From a virus, in IMG/VR virus record IMGVR_UViG_3300025789_000136, positions 1 through 26,213 of that record: a stretch of DNA of 26,213 nucleotides. One strand, 5' to 3'. The position numbers and the translations under genes were made by a program. The notes below the pieces were generated by a model that ran no database searches, was not told the origin of the DNA, and worked only from the letters and a program-made list of their open reading frames with translations. Below are positions 11,635-18,393 of the stretch, piece by piece (the first letter of the stretch is position 1; each line of letters starts with the position of its first letter).

Positions 11635-11662
11635 CATTCGCATCCCCCGCAATGACAAATAA

Positions 11663-11700
11663 CCCCTAGGCAATCCTGCACCTAGGGGTTTTTGTTTTTA
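11663..11700 (+). terminator. Rho-independent terminator
   Basis: CCCCTAGG (11663-11670), ten-base loop, CCTAGGGG (11681-11688), then TTTTTGTTTTT on the plus strand. It ends the plus-strand gene. On the minus strand only a short T-run follows the stem, so it may also weakly end the convergent gene at 11702. Confidence 0.9.
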
Positions 11701-11701
11701 A

Positions 11702-12019
11702 TTATGCTTGTGCTGCAATGCGGCTCATAACATTTTCAATGTATTGAGTTGGGTTGTGGGCTATGCGCTTTGCATATTCAATTTTGCCCTTAAGTTCAGC
11801 AACCATCTCTGCACCCATTTCGTTAACTTCAGCCAAGTTAACTGACTCGTAAGCAGACAATGTTTTTTCCAATTCAGGAAGTGAAGCAATCATTTTTTCT
11901 GCATTGCGCTTGTATTCTTCGCGGCACTCAGCGGGTGTGTGAGAACGAAGATATTTCTTGCCTGACTTTTTGGATGTTGCCCATTTGCGCCATCCGCCGC
12001 AGTAATCGCAAGTTTCCAT
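11702..12019 (-). CDS. Unknown protein with N-terminal zinc site and HNPxQY C-terminus
   Basis: 105 residues with CTGGAGG before the ATG. Residues 4-32 hold Cys4, Cys7, His27 and Cys32 (CDYCGGWRKW, SHTPAEC), a possible zinc finger. A long acidic helix follows (IASLPELEKTLSAYESVNLA), and the end AHNPTQYIENVMSRI matches the end of the protein at 7018-7296. It forms a single-gene transcript between promoter C and the terminator at 11663-11700. The function is unknown. Confidence 0.75.
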   Translation of the reverse strand: METCDYCGGWRKWATSKKSGKKYLRSHTPAECREEYKRNAEKMIASLPELEKTLSAYESVNLAEVNEMGAEMVAELKGKIEYAKRIAHNPTQYIENVMSRIAAQA

Positions 12020-12039
12020 TTGAATCCTCCAGATTCATA

Positions 12040-12054
12040 ACCCGCCGTTCGGGT
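12040..12054 (-). promoter_or_regulatory. AACGG-loop hairpin, copy C
   Basis: Minus-strand ACCCG, loop AACGG, CGGGT, eight bases after the -10 box. Compared with copy B the outermost pair changes from C-G to A-T, which keeps pairing. Confidence 0.72.
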
Positions 12055-12062
12055 ATGGCATA

Positions 12063-12092
12063 AGGATAGACCCGCCCGCGCCTTTGGCGCAA
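12063..12092 (-). promoter_or_regulatory. Predicted promoter before the gene at 12019
   Basis: TTGCGC (12092-12087), 18 bases, TATCCT (12068-12063). It lies just after the terminator-like hairpin that follows the metallophosphoesterase gene. Confidence 0.5.
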
Positions 12093-12130
12093 GATTATTG
12101 AGCCAAATCTTAAAAATTTTTTGTGATTCA

Positions 12131-12160
12131 GCCCACACCCCTCGCGGGGCGTGAACGGGC
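12131..12160 (-). terminator. Terminator-like GC-rich hairpin after the phosphoesterase gene
   Basis: On the minus strand CACGCCCC, GCGA, GGGGTGTG form a stem of eight pairs including a G-U that would be A-C on the other strand. A short A-run and TTTTT follow about ten bases later. The 161-base gap 12020-12180 holds this hairpin, promoter C and hairpin C. Confidence 0.55.
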
Positions 12161-12180
12161 GGGGTTTTCGAACAGATGTT

Positions 12181-13209
12181 CTAATCCAGCCACACCTGAT
12201 ACTGAGCGGTCACGCGCCCCTTGATGGGGTCAACAAAGTGGAGTCGCTGGCTAGGCATCCCTGAAGCAGCCATGGAGTCACGGGCATAGCGGTTGTCGGA
12301 TTCGGTTGAACCTGTCCAGTAAAGGTTAAAGTTCTTTTGAATCGGCTCTTGAGCGTGACGGTGGTAATGCCCGAGATATATGTCGTGGAAATCGTAATCG
12401 TGCGCTCCTGCTTTCCAGCGATTAGCACCGGCAATCCAAGCGGCAGGTGAGGCGAATCCTGAACGACCAAGTTCGTCTCCGTGCATGAGTAAAGCGCGAT
12501 AGTTTCCAACTGCCACCTCTTGAATATCTTCCGGACAATCTTCCCATGTGAGTCTCTTTTCTCCTGCAAGGATTTGGCGAGACATCTCGTACACCATGCG
12601 GTCAACATTGTCGCTCTTGGGAACTTCGGCGCGCTTGCCACCGATACGACCATGATTGCCCCATTCGGCAACGACAGTAACCTTTTCAAAGTTAGCAAGC
12701 ATGACCCGAACAAAGTCCACACATAAACGAGAGACTTGCGTGAACTGTCCAAAAAGTGATGAATCAATCTGCCAGAGTTGTGCGGGATAGTTAAATAGAC
12801 CCTCAACCATGTCGCCACCAAACATCACCACGCACTCACGAACAGGATGATGCTCGCGTTGGAGTTCTGTCAGATGAACGATTTTGTCGGCGAATTGCAA
12901 GACACGCTTGCGCATAATCTCCGAGTTGTATGAAGTCGTCACCTTTGCGCCTTGCCAATCCGTAGAGTGAACAAGTGCCACTTCAGGATTTGCCTTACGA
13001 ATATCTTTCTTTGGTGCGGCTACCGGCGGTACTTTGCCCAATGCCAGCATCGCTTCATACGCTCCACGCAAGGTGGCAACAACTAATTCATCATTACGAA
13101 TCTTGGCTTTGGCTAATTGCTTTTGTGTGTTATTTAGCGCCTTGCGAAGTTCGACAATCTCCGGGTCAACTTCTTTTTGCGCTGCTGCTAAATCATCGGC
13201 AAGACTCAT
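12181..13209 (-). CDS. Metallophosphoesterase (Mre11/SbcD-like fold)
   Basis: 342 residues from ATG 13209, an ATGA overlap with the gene before it. After a coiled-coil N-terminus (about 1-60), the calcineurin-like motifs appear in order: VHSTDWQGAK (motif 1, with W in place of the usual histidine), VVMFGGDMVEG, EWGNHGRIGG, LLMHGDELG, and YLGHYHRHA. These place metal ligands of a dinuclear centre. It may act on DNA ends or RNA in phage replication, or as another phosphodiesterase; substrate unknown. It forms an operon with the small regulator upstream. Confidence 0.85.
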   Translation of the reverse strand: MSLADDLAAAQKEVDPEIVELRKALNNTQKQLAKAKIRNDELVVATLRGAYEAMLALGKVPPVAAPKKDIRKANPEVALVHSTDWQGAKVTTSYNSEIMRKRVLQFADKIVHLTELQREHHPVRECVVMFGGDMVEGLFNYPAQLWQIDSSLFGQFTQVSRLCVDFVRVMLANFEKVTVVAEWGNHGRIGGKRAEVPKSDNVDRMVYEMSRQILAGEKRLTWEDCPEDIQEVAVGNYRALLMHGDELGRSGFASPAAWIAGANRWKAGAHDYDFHDIYLGHYHRHAQEPIQKNFNLYWTGSTESDNRYARDSMAASGMPSQRLHFVDPIKGRVTAQYQVWLD

Positions 13210-13457
13210 TGAAAGCACCTGCATTGTTTGCGGCGGTGTTTGTATAACGCGGCTTTAGCAACCGTGTAATCGTTCTTTTGTAACATATCGTAAATGCGAA
13301 TTGTGCCGACCTTTTGATTGTCCAAAATAGCGTTGAACGCATCGCGCTCTTTGTCGCTAATCTGTTTGAGAAATTCGCCTACGCTACAAGGAAAGCCTGT
13401 GACAACGGGTGTTGCCGCAAGTTCCTCAATAGCAGAAATAAGCCCCTGCTCGCTCAT
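13206..13457 (-). CDS. Small HTH-like regulator with structured leader
   Basis: 83 residues, GGGAGG before the ATG. The second half, VGTIRIYDMLQKNDYTVA then KAALYKHRRKQC, looks like a helix-turn-helix: short helix, turn, recognition helix ending in basic residues. The same layout is seen in small actinophage proteins encoded before phosphoesterase genes. It ends in an ATGA overlap with the phosphoesterase gene. Its leader can fold so that start codon and ribosome binding site are enclosed, suggesting translational control. Confidence 0.7.
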   Translation of the reverse strand: MSEQGLISAIEELAATPVVTGFPCSVGEFLKQISDKERDAFNAILDNQKVGTIRIYDMLQKNDYTVAKAALYKHRRKQCRCFQ

Positions 13458-13511
13458 ATAGCCTCGCCTCCCTAGAGTTAGGGTAGAGACTACACGATAG
13501 AACAGGGGCTT
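13440..13511 (-). promoter_or_regulatory. Structured leader enclosing RBS and start codon
   Basis: On the minus strand AAGCCCCTG (13511-13503) pairs perfectly with CAGGGGCTT (13448-13440), the latter inside the first codons of the regulator gene. Within it lie CCCTA/TAGGG (loop ACTC, 13483-13470) and an overlapping alternative GTAG/CTAC (13493-13483). The ribosome binding site GGGAGG partly sits in the CCCTA/TAGGG stem. Two hairpins compete by one base, so this could be a switch. Seen from base pairing only. Confidence 0.5.
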
Positions 13512-13532
13512 GATGTATTAACTTCGGCGTGT

Positions 13533-13856
13533 CTAGTGAATGATTCCGCTATTGATTTGTATAACCCTTTTTACATCTGTGCCTTCTGGCTTGTATGTAT
13601 CTGGCAAAACGGCGTGTTCGGGAACGCCAAAGTTGTTATCTTCAAGGTTCGACAGGTACGGCGTTTGTATATGCGACTCAGGGGCAATGTTCGGATTTGC
13701 CATGGTGTCGTGAGATACTAGCCCACCGGTAATGAAGCCTATGAGAATATAGGTCAGATGCGCCGCATCATGTTGAAAGCCTGTTGCCGCCCATGTGCTA
13801 AAGGCGCTAGTGAAAGCAATCAATAACTGCTTGGCATCTAGTATATGAAACTTCAT
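13533..13856 (-). CDS. Membrane protein next to the endolysin, holin candidate
   Basis: 107 residues, starting in an ATGA overlap with the endolysin gene. Two hydrophobic segments are visible: LLIAFTSAFSTWAATGF (about 11-27) and YILIGFITGGLVS (about 36-48), followed by a polar tail. Size, position and topology suit a holin or holin-associated protein, though the long soluble C-terminus is unusual. The family is not recognised. Confidence 0.65.
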   Translation of the reverse strand: MKFHILDAKQLLIAFTSAFSTWAATGFQHDAAHLTYILIGFITGGLVSHDTMANPNIAPESHIQTPYLSNLEDNNFGVPEHAVLPDTYKPEGTDVKRVIQINSGIIH

Positions 13857-14710
13857 AGCGAGCCTTTAAGTTGGTCATAGATTATCTGTGGCAGATTACC
13901 CGTAACTTTGATGCCTTCCTTGCCTTCATATTTCACTAAAGCCTGTTGCGTTTGCGTGTTCATTGTTCCCGTAACATATTGAGTGGGAAGCAATCCAGCC
14001 TTAAACAAAGCCTTTTCAACGGTCATAACGGCATCATTCTTTTGTCCGATATTAAAAGCCGTTGCGTTAGTGGGAAATGGAGGCGCGATAAATACTGTGG
14101 GGGAAGGTGTGGGTACGGGTGTTGATGTAGCGGGTGCAGAACCGCCGTGTAAAGCCGCCGTAGCGCCTACAACCGCCGTTCCCGTACCCGCTACCGCTGC
14201 CGTTGCCTTCTTGCTTGCCATGCCCTTAGAAACGGGTTTAAGCGGTATTGGATAGCGTGGGCGCACGATGGCGGCAAGATAGAAGTAAGGTCGGTGAACT
14301 CGGAAGCATCCGCTTTCGTGAATCGAATCATTGGGATTGCCGGTGTTAAATCCGATGGTCGTCAATCCGTCAGGCGATGCGTTTTCGATAATCTCTACAT
14401 GGTCAACAACGCCGTCAGAGTTCCAATCCCAAAAGGCTAAATCGCCGGGTTGACCTTGGTATTTGTTGACGACTAATCCTTGGCGCTGAAACCATGGAAG
14501 CGCAGCAGGGTTGTAAGAAAATCCTTTAGGAGTTTGCGCGGCAATTAAACTTGATAGCCCGACTTGAGCAAAGCACCATGAGACACCCATTGCGCAATAC
14601 GGAGCGTTCTTGATTCCGTACCAAATGCCGTAAGGGTTTTCATCTTGCGCGCCGGCATGAAAGCCAATCTGACTTCTAGCGACATTGAGAACATCTTGTG
14701 CGGTTGCCAT
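13853..14710 (-). CDS. Endolysin: CHAP amidase/peptidase with peptidoglycan-binding domain
   Basis: 285 residues. Residues about 1-155 form a CHAP domain: Cys39 in NAPYCAMGVSWCF, His104 in GVVDHVEIIEN with Asn110, and PGDLAFWDWNSDG between. A Ser/Thr/Pro/Ala-rich linker (about 160-210) contains a weakly hydrophobic stretch AAVAGTGTAVVGATAAL. The C-terminal part is a PG_binding_1-type domain: NDAVMTVEKALFKAGLL, then GTMNTQTQQALVKYEGKEG. It cuts host peptidoglycan at lysis. No signal peptide, so release needs a holin; a candidate gene overlaps its end. Confidence 0.92.
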   Translation of the reverse strand: MATAQDVLNVARSQIGFHAGAQDENPYGIWYGIKNAPYCAMGVSWCFAQVGLSSLIAAQTPKGFSYNPAALPWFQRQGLVVNKYQGQPGDLAFWDWNSDGVVDHVEIIENASPDGLTTIGFNTGNPNDSIHESGCFRVHRPYFYLAAIVRPRYPIPLKPVSKGMASKKATAAVAGTGTAVVGATAALHGGSAPATSTPVPTPSPTVFIAPPFPTNATAFNIGQKNDAVMTVEKALFKAGLLPTQYVTGTMNTQTQQALVKYEGKEGIKVTGNLPQIIYDQLKGSL

Positions 14711-14726
14711 ATTTGCCTCTCAATAG

Positions 14727-14754
14727 AAAAAACCCCTAACCCGAAGGCTAGGGG
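14727..14754 (-). terminator. Rho-independent terminator upstream of the endolysin
   Basis: Minus-strand CCCCTA and TAGGGG with an inner CC/GG pair and tetraloop TTCG, then TTTTTT. It lies between the gene at 14769 and the endolysin start at 14710, where no promoter is visible, so it probably acts as a partial terminator that lowers endolysin expression. Confidence 0.88.
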
Positions 14755-14768
14755 CTAATTCGGGTGAA

Positions 14769-15071
14769 TTACTTTGTTACTTCTGCCTGAACCAACTTGT
14801 TTGCATCTGCAATAGCAGCGGTAACGATTGGAGCAGTAAGAGTTGCGGGTGCGCCTGTCGCTGCATCAATTTGATTGACAAGTGACTTAGGGTTTACGCG
14901 AGCAAGGATTGGTGCAACAAGACCTGCTACAAGTGCCTTAATTGCAAGAACCTTGAGTGCATCGTGTGGTGCGAGTTGATGAGCAGCAAAACCAGCAGCC
15001 AAGATGCCATAGACATAATGCTCGGCAAGTGCCTTTTCCTTAGCGGTGACATGATAACTAAACTTCGCCAT
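14769..15071 (-). CDS. Hydrophobic protein, possible holin-type
   Basis: 100 residues from ATG 15071 (CAGGAG upstream). Ala/Val/Leu-rich with two amphipathic or membrane segments: YVYGILAAGFAAHQLAP and LKVLAIKALVAGLVAPIL, then ARVNPKSLV. The end of the second segment resembles PIILRWVNPKD in the small membrane protein at 15844-16038. It is followed by a strong terminator. It could be a holin or a structural protein. Confidence 0.7.
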   Translation of the reverse strand: MAKFSYHVTAKEKALAEHYVYGILAAGFAAHQLAPHDALKVLAIKALVAGLVAPILARVNPKSLVNQIDAATGAPATLTAPIVTAAIADANKLVQAEVTK

Positions 15072-15507
15072 TATTATCTCCTGAGATGTGTTCGGCGGCT
15101 GGCAAAGAACCAACCTTCCTAAATCTTAGCGCATCCCAAAGAGGGGCAGGAATGTCGTGAATACCAAAGCGGGTGCGGTGGTGGGCAACGCAAAGAACCT
15201 CCAGATTGCCCGGCGATTCAATCCACTCCTGAAAATCCTCGTCATTGGCAAAGTGCAAGCCAAACGCCTGTTCAATCTTAGAAGGGTCTGTGCTTTCTAT
15301 CTGAGAAAACTCAATGTTTGAGTGATGAAGTTCAGGCTCGCCCGAGCAAAGGTCGTCAGCCACAATGCACTTCCATAGCCCTTGGCGCTTGATGCGCTCC
15401 TTGGCTTGGTTGAAAAGATGGTAGTGCGGGTCTGATTCCCGTGGTGAATGTTCGGGAACATTGGTGATGAGATGAAGGCTGAGTTTTTGGGAATGTGCTT
15501 CAGTCAT
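15058..15507 (-). CDS. HNH-like zinc endonuclease, divergent
   Basis: 149 residues from ATG 15507; a TTG at 15519 is less likely. The motif layout is HNH-like: LWKCIVADDLCSGEPELHHS, then SPGNLEVLCVAHHRTRFG. The Cys pair, the central HH and the closing NLxxLCxxHH are what an HNH core needs. It sits inside the lysis/membrane gene group, a typical place for a mobile HNH gene, but no interrupted gene is visible. Confidence 0.72.
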   Translation of the reverse strand: MTEAHSQKLSLHLITNVPEHSPRESDPHYHLFNQAKERIKRQGLWKCIVADDLCSGEPELHHSNIEFSQIESTDPSKIEQAFGLHFANDEDFQEWIESPGNLEVLCVAHHRTRFGIHDIPAPLWDALRFRKVGSLPAAEHISGDNNGEV

Positions 15508-15844
15508 TTTTATCTTCAAGCAAATCTTGTAAATGTTCGATTTCTTGCTTTTCCAACTTGAGGATGTGGCGAATAATCATGGCATCGCGCTTAGTCTGCC
15601 CAATCATGGCAATACCGATAATCAATTCAACAGTTACGGCAAGCCATGAAGCAAGGTTCATCCACTTGACATAAGACGAATCATCGCCAAACCAATGCGG
15701 GCGAATCCACCAAACAACGGTGATAACAGTCCAGCCAATGACAAAGAACCAGTTACGGATAATTCCTTGAATTTTCCAACTAATTAACTCTGAGAAGGTA
15801 AGAACATCGCCAGTAGATTCGTGGATGTATTTTTTCTTAAACAT
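15500..15844 (-). CDS. Membrane protein with two spans
   Basis: 114 residues, TAATG junction with the gene before it. Spans: WFFVIGWTVITVVWWI and LASWLAVTVELIIGIAMIG, followed by a helical charged tail (RHILKLEKQEIEHLQDLLED). It resembles small phage membrane proteins near lysis genes and could be a holin partner. The family is not recognised. Confidence 0.72.
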   Translation of the reverse strand: MFKKKYIHESTGDVLTFSELISWKIQGIIRNWFFVIGWTVITVVWWIRPHWFGDDSSYVKWMNLASWLAVTVELIIGIAMIGQTKRDAMIIRHILKLEKQEIEHLQDLLEDKND

Positions 15845-16038
15845 TATTCTCCATCTGGAAATTTGTCTTTGGGGTTAACCCACCGAAGGATGATAGGAAA
15901 GATGGCGGCTACGGAAGCCTGAATGAGAACATCGCGCTGAATAAGGTCTTTAAAATGTAAGACAACTTCAAAACCAACAAAGGATTCAAACCACGCCCGC
16001 GCTATGACTTGTATTTTTCTGCGGGTCTTAGGCTGCAT
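15844..16038 (-). CDS. Small membrane protein, holin-like
   Basis: 64 residues with TAATG junctions on both sides. A basic N-terminus (QPKTRRKIQVIARAW) precedes a moderately hydrophobic region and VLIQASVAAIFPIILRWVNP, ending KDKFPDGE. A short protein with this ending is a recurring type beside actinophage lysis genes. Role inferred from position. Confidence 0.7.
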   Translation of the reverse strand: MQPKTRRKIQVIARAWFESFVGFEVVLHFKDLIQRDVLIQASVAAIFPIILRWVNPKDKFPDGE

Positions 16039-16328
16039 TAGAAACCTTCTTCGATGTGGTTTTCGAAACGCCCCTCTAGTTTTGCTAATTCACGGGAAAT
16101 CTTTTGCGTAATCTTGGTGTTTTCGGCTACTGCAATTTCTAATCTATGCAATGAATCAGCCATAGATGAACCACCGTTGCGTTTGTAAGTGTGTGCTTCA
16201 ATGTTATCTAACTTGTGTTTAATAGAAAAAAACACTTTTCCTACGGCTGCGATAGTGGCGAGTGCTGCTCCACTTGCCCAAAGGATTTGCGCCCAATTTG
16301 CGGCATTGGCGAGTTGCGTGGCGTTCAT
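16038..16328 (-). CDS. Membrane-anchored coiled-coil protein (DUF2746-like)
   Basis: 96 residues from ATG 16328 (GAAAGGTG upstream). One N-terminal span, WAQILWASGAALATIAAVG, then a coiled coil (LHRLEIAVAENTKITQKISR, ELAKLEGRFENHI). The layout resembles mycobacteriophage DUF2746 proteins found near lysis genes, which may act in lysis control. That likeness is by architecture, not sequence comparison. Confidence 0.65.
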   Translation of the reverse strand: MNATQLANAANWAQILWASGAALATIAAVGKVFFSIKHKLDNIEAHTYKRNGGSSMADSLHRLEIAVAENTKITQKISRELAKLEGRFENHIEEGF

Positions 16329-16348
16329 TTGCACCTTTCGGTTATGGG

Positions 16349-16981
16349 TTATGCGGTGAGGTAGTTTCCAGAGACATAAAAATAATCTGATGTTGTCAAT
16401 GTAATGGGATTGCCTTGAGAAAATGGGTCGTCATAAGCGTATGAATTAGAACCATTAGTTGTTGCTAAGTGATAAAGATTGACTGTTGTTGTTCCAGAAT
16501 AGGCATCTGCCGCAATAGCGTGGTGAGCGGTGGAATGATGAATAGCGCCATCTCTGAACATATAATCGCTAAATGGGGCAAAAGGAAGGGTTAACGAATA
16601 CTGACCAGTTCCAAAGTTTGTAACATTTGTGCATAAAACTTTAATTTGAAAATGAATCTGCTTGCCAATTTTTTGATATTCACCCGTTGCTGGAGTGCCG
16701 GTAAAGGTTAAACCAGTTCCCGACCAAGTAGGCGTAAAGGAAACAACAGGCGTTGCCACATTGTTGTCGGCAATGACATACCAAGTGCTGCCGTTGTAAT
16801 ACCGAAACATATTGGTATTGGTGTCAAAGAAGATATCGCCTTGTTGTGGGTATTGAGGATTGCCCGTAGAGAAATCCCAAATAGGCGCGGTGAATCGCTT
16901 GGCGTATTCCACTTTTTTCAAGCGCTTGTCTAAGCCGTCAAATAGTTCAGACAGGACAGGAGGAAGGTTAATGAATGGCAT
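16349..16981 (-). CDS. Minor tail/fibre protein
   Basis: 210 residues with AGGAGAG before the ATG. The N-terminal helix (LFDGLDKRLKKVEYAKRF) may trimerise. The segment GDIFFDTNTNMFRYYNGSTW is a short repeat type common in tail fibres and also occurs in the protein at 20465 (GDSYFNTTDNSLRVYNGSTW). The remainder is beta-rich. Probably part of the host-recognition apparatus. Confidence 0.75.
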   Translation of the reverse strand: MPFINLPPVLSELFDGLDKRLKKVEYAKRFTAPIWDFSTGNPQYPQQGDIFFDTNTNMFRYYNGSTWYVIADNNVATPVVSFTPTWSGTGLTFTGTPATGEYQKIGKQIHFQIKVLCTNVTNFGTGQYSLTLPFAPFSDYMFRDGAIHHSTAHHAIAADAYSGTTTVNLYHLATTNGSNSYAYDDPFSQGNPITLTTSDYFYVSGNYLTA

Positions 16982-16990
16982 TTAACTCTC

Positions 16991-18130
16991 CTATGCTGGA
17001 ACGAATGGCAAATCTGCCGTGGTTAATGTTACTAACTCTGGAGAGTTTTCGCCCGCTTGAACATTGATAGCGGTGATGCGCTTGACAACTGTATAACCAA
17101 ATCCGCTTCCCGTTTTCGGGAATCTATCATCGGTAAAACGCAAAAGTATTTGGTCACCGGTACGGTATGAGCCAAGAACAGGGTCAACATAAGCAGGAAG
17201 TGCAATCTGTCCGTTGACAACTGGATTAAGTTGCGCCTGTACCTGACCTTGCGCCAATGTGTTGAGAAGGTTGGTGTCGTACACATCCGAGTAGTTAGCG
17301 GTGACTTCATAGAGCGGCCAGCCAGATGATGTGTGAGTGGTGTCGGCGTAGTAACCAAGATAATTAGATGGCGCGCTTCCTGCACCTACGGCGTACACGG
17401 TGTTAGCAATCAACGCGCCGTTTTCCATCCATGTATATTTCTCAGGGCTTCCGGGGAAGTCAATAACCAAAGCAGATGGGTCGCTTGCTGAATAGACCTT
17501 GCCGCGATACGGATAATCTAGGCGAAGCAGTTTTGTTGGTGTTCCCGTACTGTCGTATTGAACATCAATGTTAAAGTCAAAACCAAAGGTGCTTCCCGCC
17601 TTTGACATATCCGAAATAGCAGAGAAATAATCTTTGTATTGGTATGGATAGAAGGTGCGGTTAATCAGTTTGCCTGATGTTTCCGTTCCCACAACAACGC
17701 CGATGTTTCCACCTGTAACGCTTTGCGCCACATTGATAAGGTCTTGCGCAATGGTCAGTTGGTCAACGGCAACATAGTTCAGGTAATACGGGGCTTTCTC
17801 GGTAACAATTAAGCGCTTCTCAAAGTACGATTCAAACTCACGACCCGTAAAAGTTAGGGATTGCGTGGCTGAATCGTATTGGCGAGTCCAAAGGATTCCA
17901 CCCCATACAAGTACGCCATTGCGGTCAACATAGATAGCGGTGCGACCGGGAATCGTGGTGTTGGTAAGGTCGTAGCCCGCTTCGGACAAATCCGAAAGCA
18001 TGATGTGACCTTGAAATGTACCCGCGGCGTTGAGAACCTGAGTAAAGGAAACTCCCGTTAGGGGAAGTTCGGCAAGGATTTGATTAGTTAAAAGGTCAGC
18101 AAAGAGGTAGCGATAGATTGTTGTTGCCAT
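16991..18130 (-). CDS. Siphovirus baseplate hub/minor tail protein
   Basis: 379 residues from ATG 18130 (GGAGGTAGTG upstream). Reads like the hub/Gp37-type tail proteins of actinophages: an N-terminal domain with IYRYLFADLLTNQILAELPL and the line GRTAIYVDRNGVLVWGGILW, followed by TFTGREFESYFEKRLI. The middle gives DMSKAGSTFGFDFNIDV, and the C-terminus GSYRTGDQILLRFTDDRF and VVKRITAINVQAG, a fold often seen for tail-tip hub proteins. It probably sits at the tail tip below the distal tail protein. Confidence 0.82.
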   Translation of the reverse strand: MATTIYRYLFADLLTNQILAELPLTGVSFTQVLNAAGTFQGHIMLSDLSEAGYDLTNTTIPGRTAIYVDRNGVLVWGGILWTRQYDSATQSLTFTGREFESYFEKRLIVTEKAPYYLNYVAVDQLTIAQDLINVAQSVTGGNIGVVVGTETSGKLINRTFYPYQYKDYFSAISDMSKAGSTFGFDFNIDVQYDSTGTPTKLLRLDYPYRGKVYSASDPSALVIDFPGSPEKYTWMENGALIANTVYAVGAGSAPSNYLGYYADTTHTSSGWPLYEVTANYSDVYDTNLLNTLAQGQVQAQLNPVVNGQIALPAYVDPVLGSYRTGDQILLRFTDDRFPKTGSGFGYTVVKRITAINVQAGENSPELVTLTTADLPFVPA

Positions 18131-18155
18131 CACTACCTCCTAATACATATACGCC

Positions 18156-18380
18156 TTACTTAGAAAGCGCGGCGATTTCTTCAGCGGTCAAGCCAAGAGC
18201 GGCAAGTTTAGCCTCAGCGCTTGCTTTAGCGGCGGCAGCGGCGGCTTCTGCATCGGCTTGAGCCTTAGCATCAGCGGCGGCTTGTGCGGCTGCTGCCTCG
18301 GCTGCTGCAATTTCTTCAGCGGTTTGTGGGCGAGTAACTACCTCACCTGTCTCGCAATTTACTTCGATTACATCTGCCAT
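18156..18380 (-). CDS. Ala-rich coiled-coil protein in the tail fibre group
   Basis: 74 residues, AAGGAGC before the ATG. Nearly half of it is Ala, Glu or Lys in a helix (AAEAAAAQAAADAKAQADAE), with a beta-like start (VIEVNCETGEVV). The end KLAALGLTAEEIAALSK is a helical pair found in other phage tail accessory proteins. It may be a spacer or chaperone for the fibres. Confidence 0.7.
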   Translation of the reverse strand: MADVIEVNCETGEVVTRPQTAEEIAAAEAAAAQAAADAKAQADAEAAAAAAKASAEAKLAALGLTAEEIAALSK

Positions 18381-18393
18381 GTTTGCTCCTTAG

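Noticed and set aside
18034-18056. CCC GTTA GGG hairpin in the hub protein gene
   Set aside because: Only three pairs, inside coding sequence, with no T-tract or partner element.
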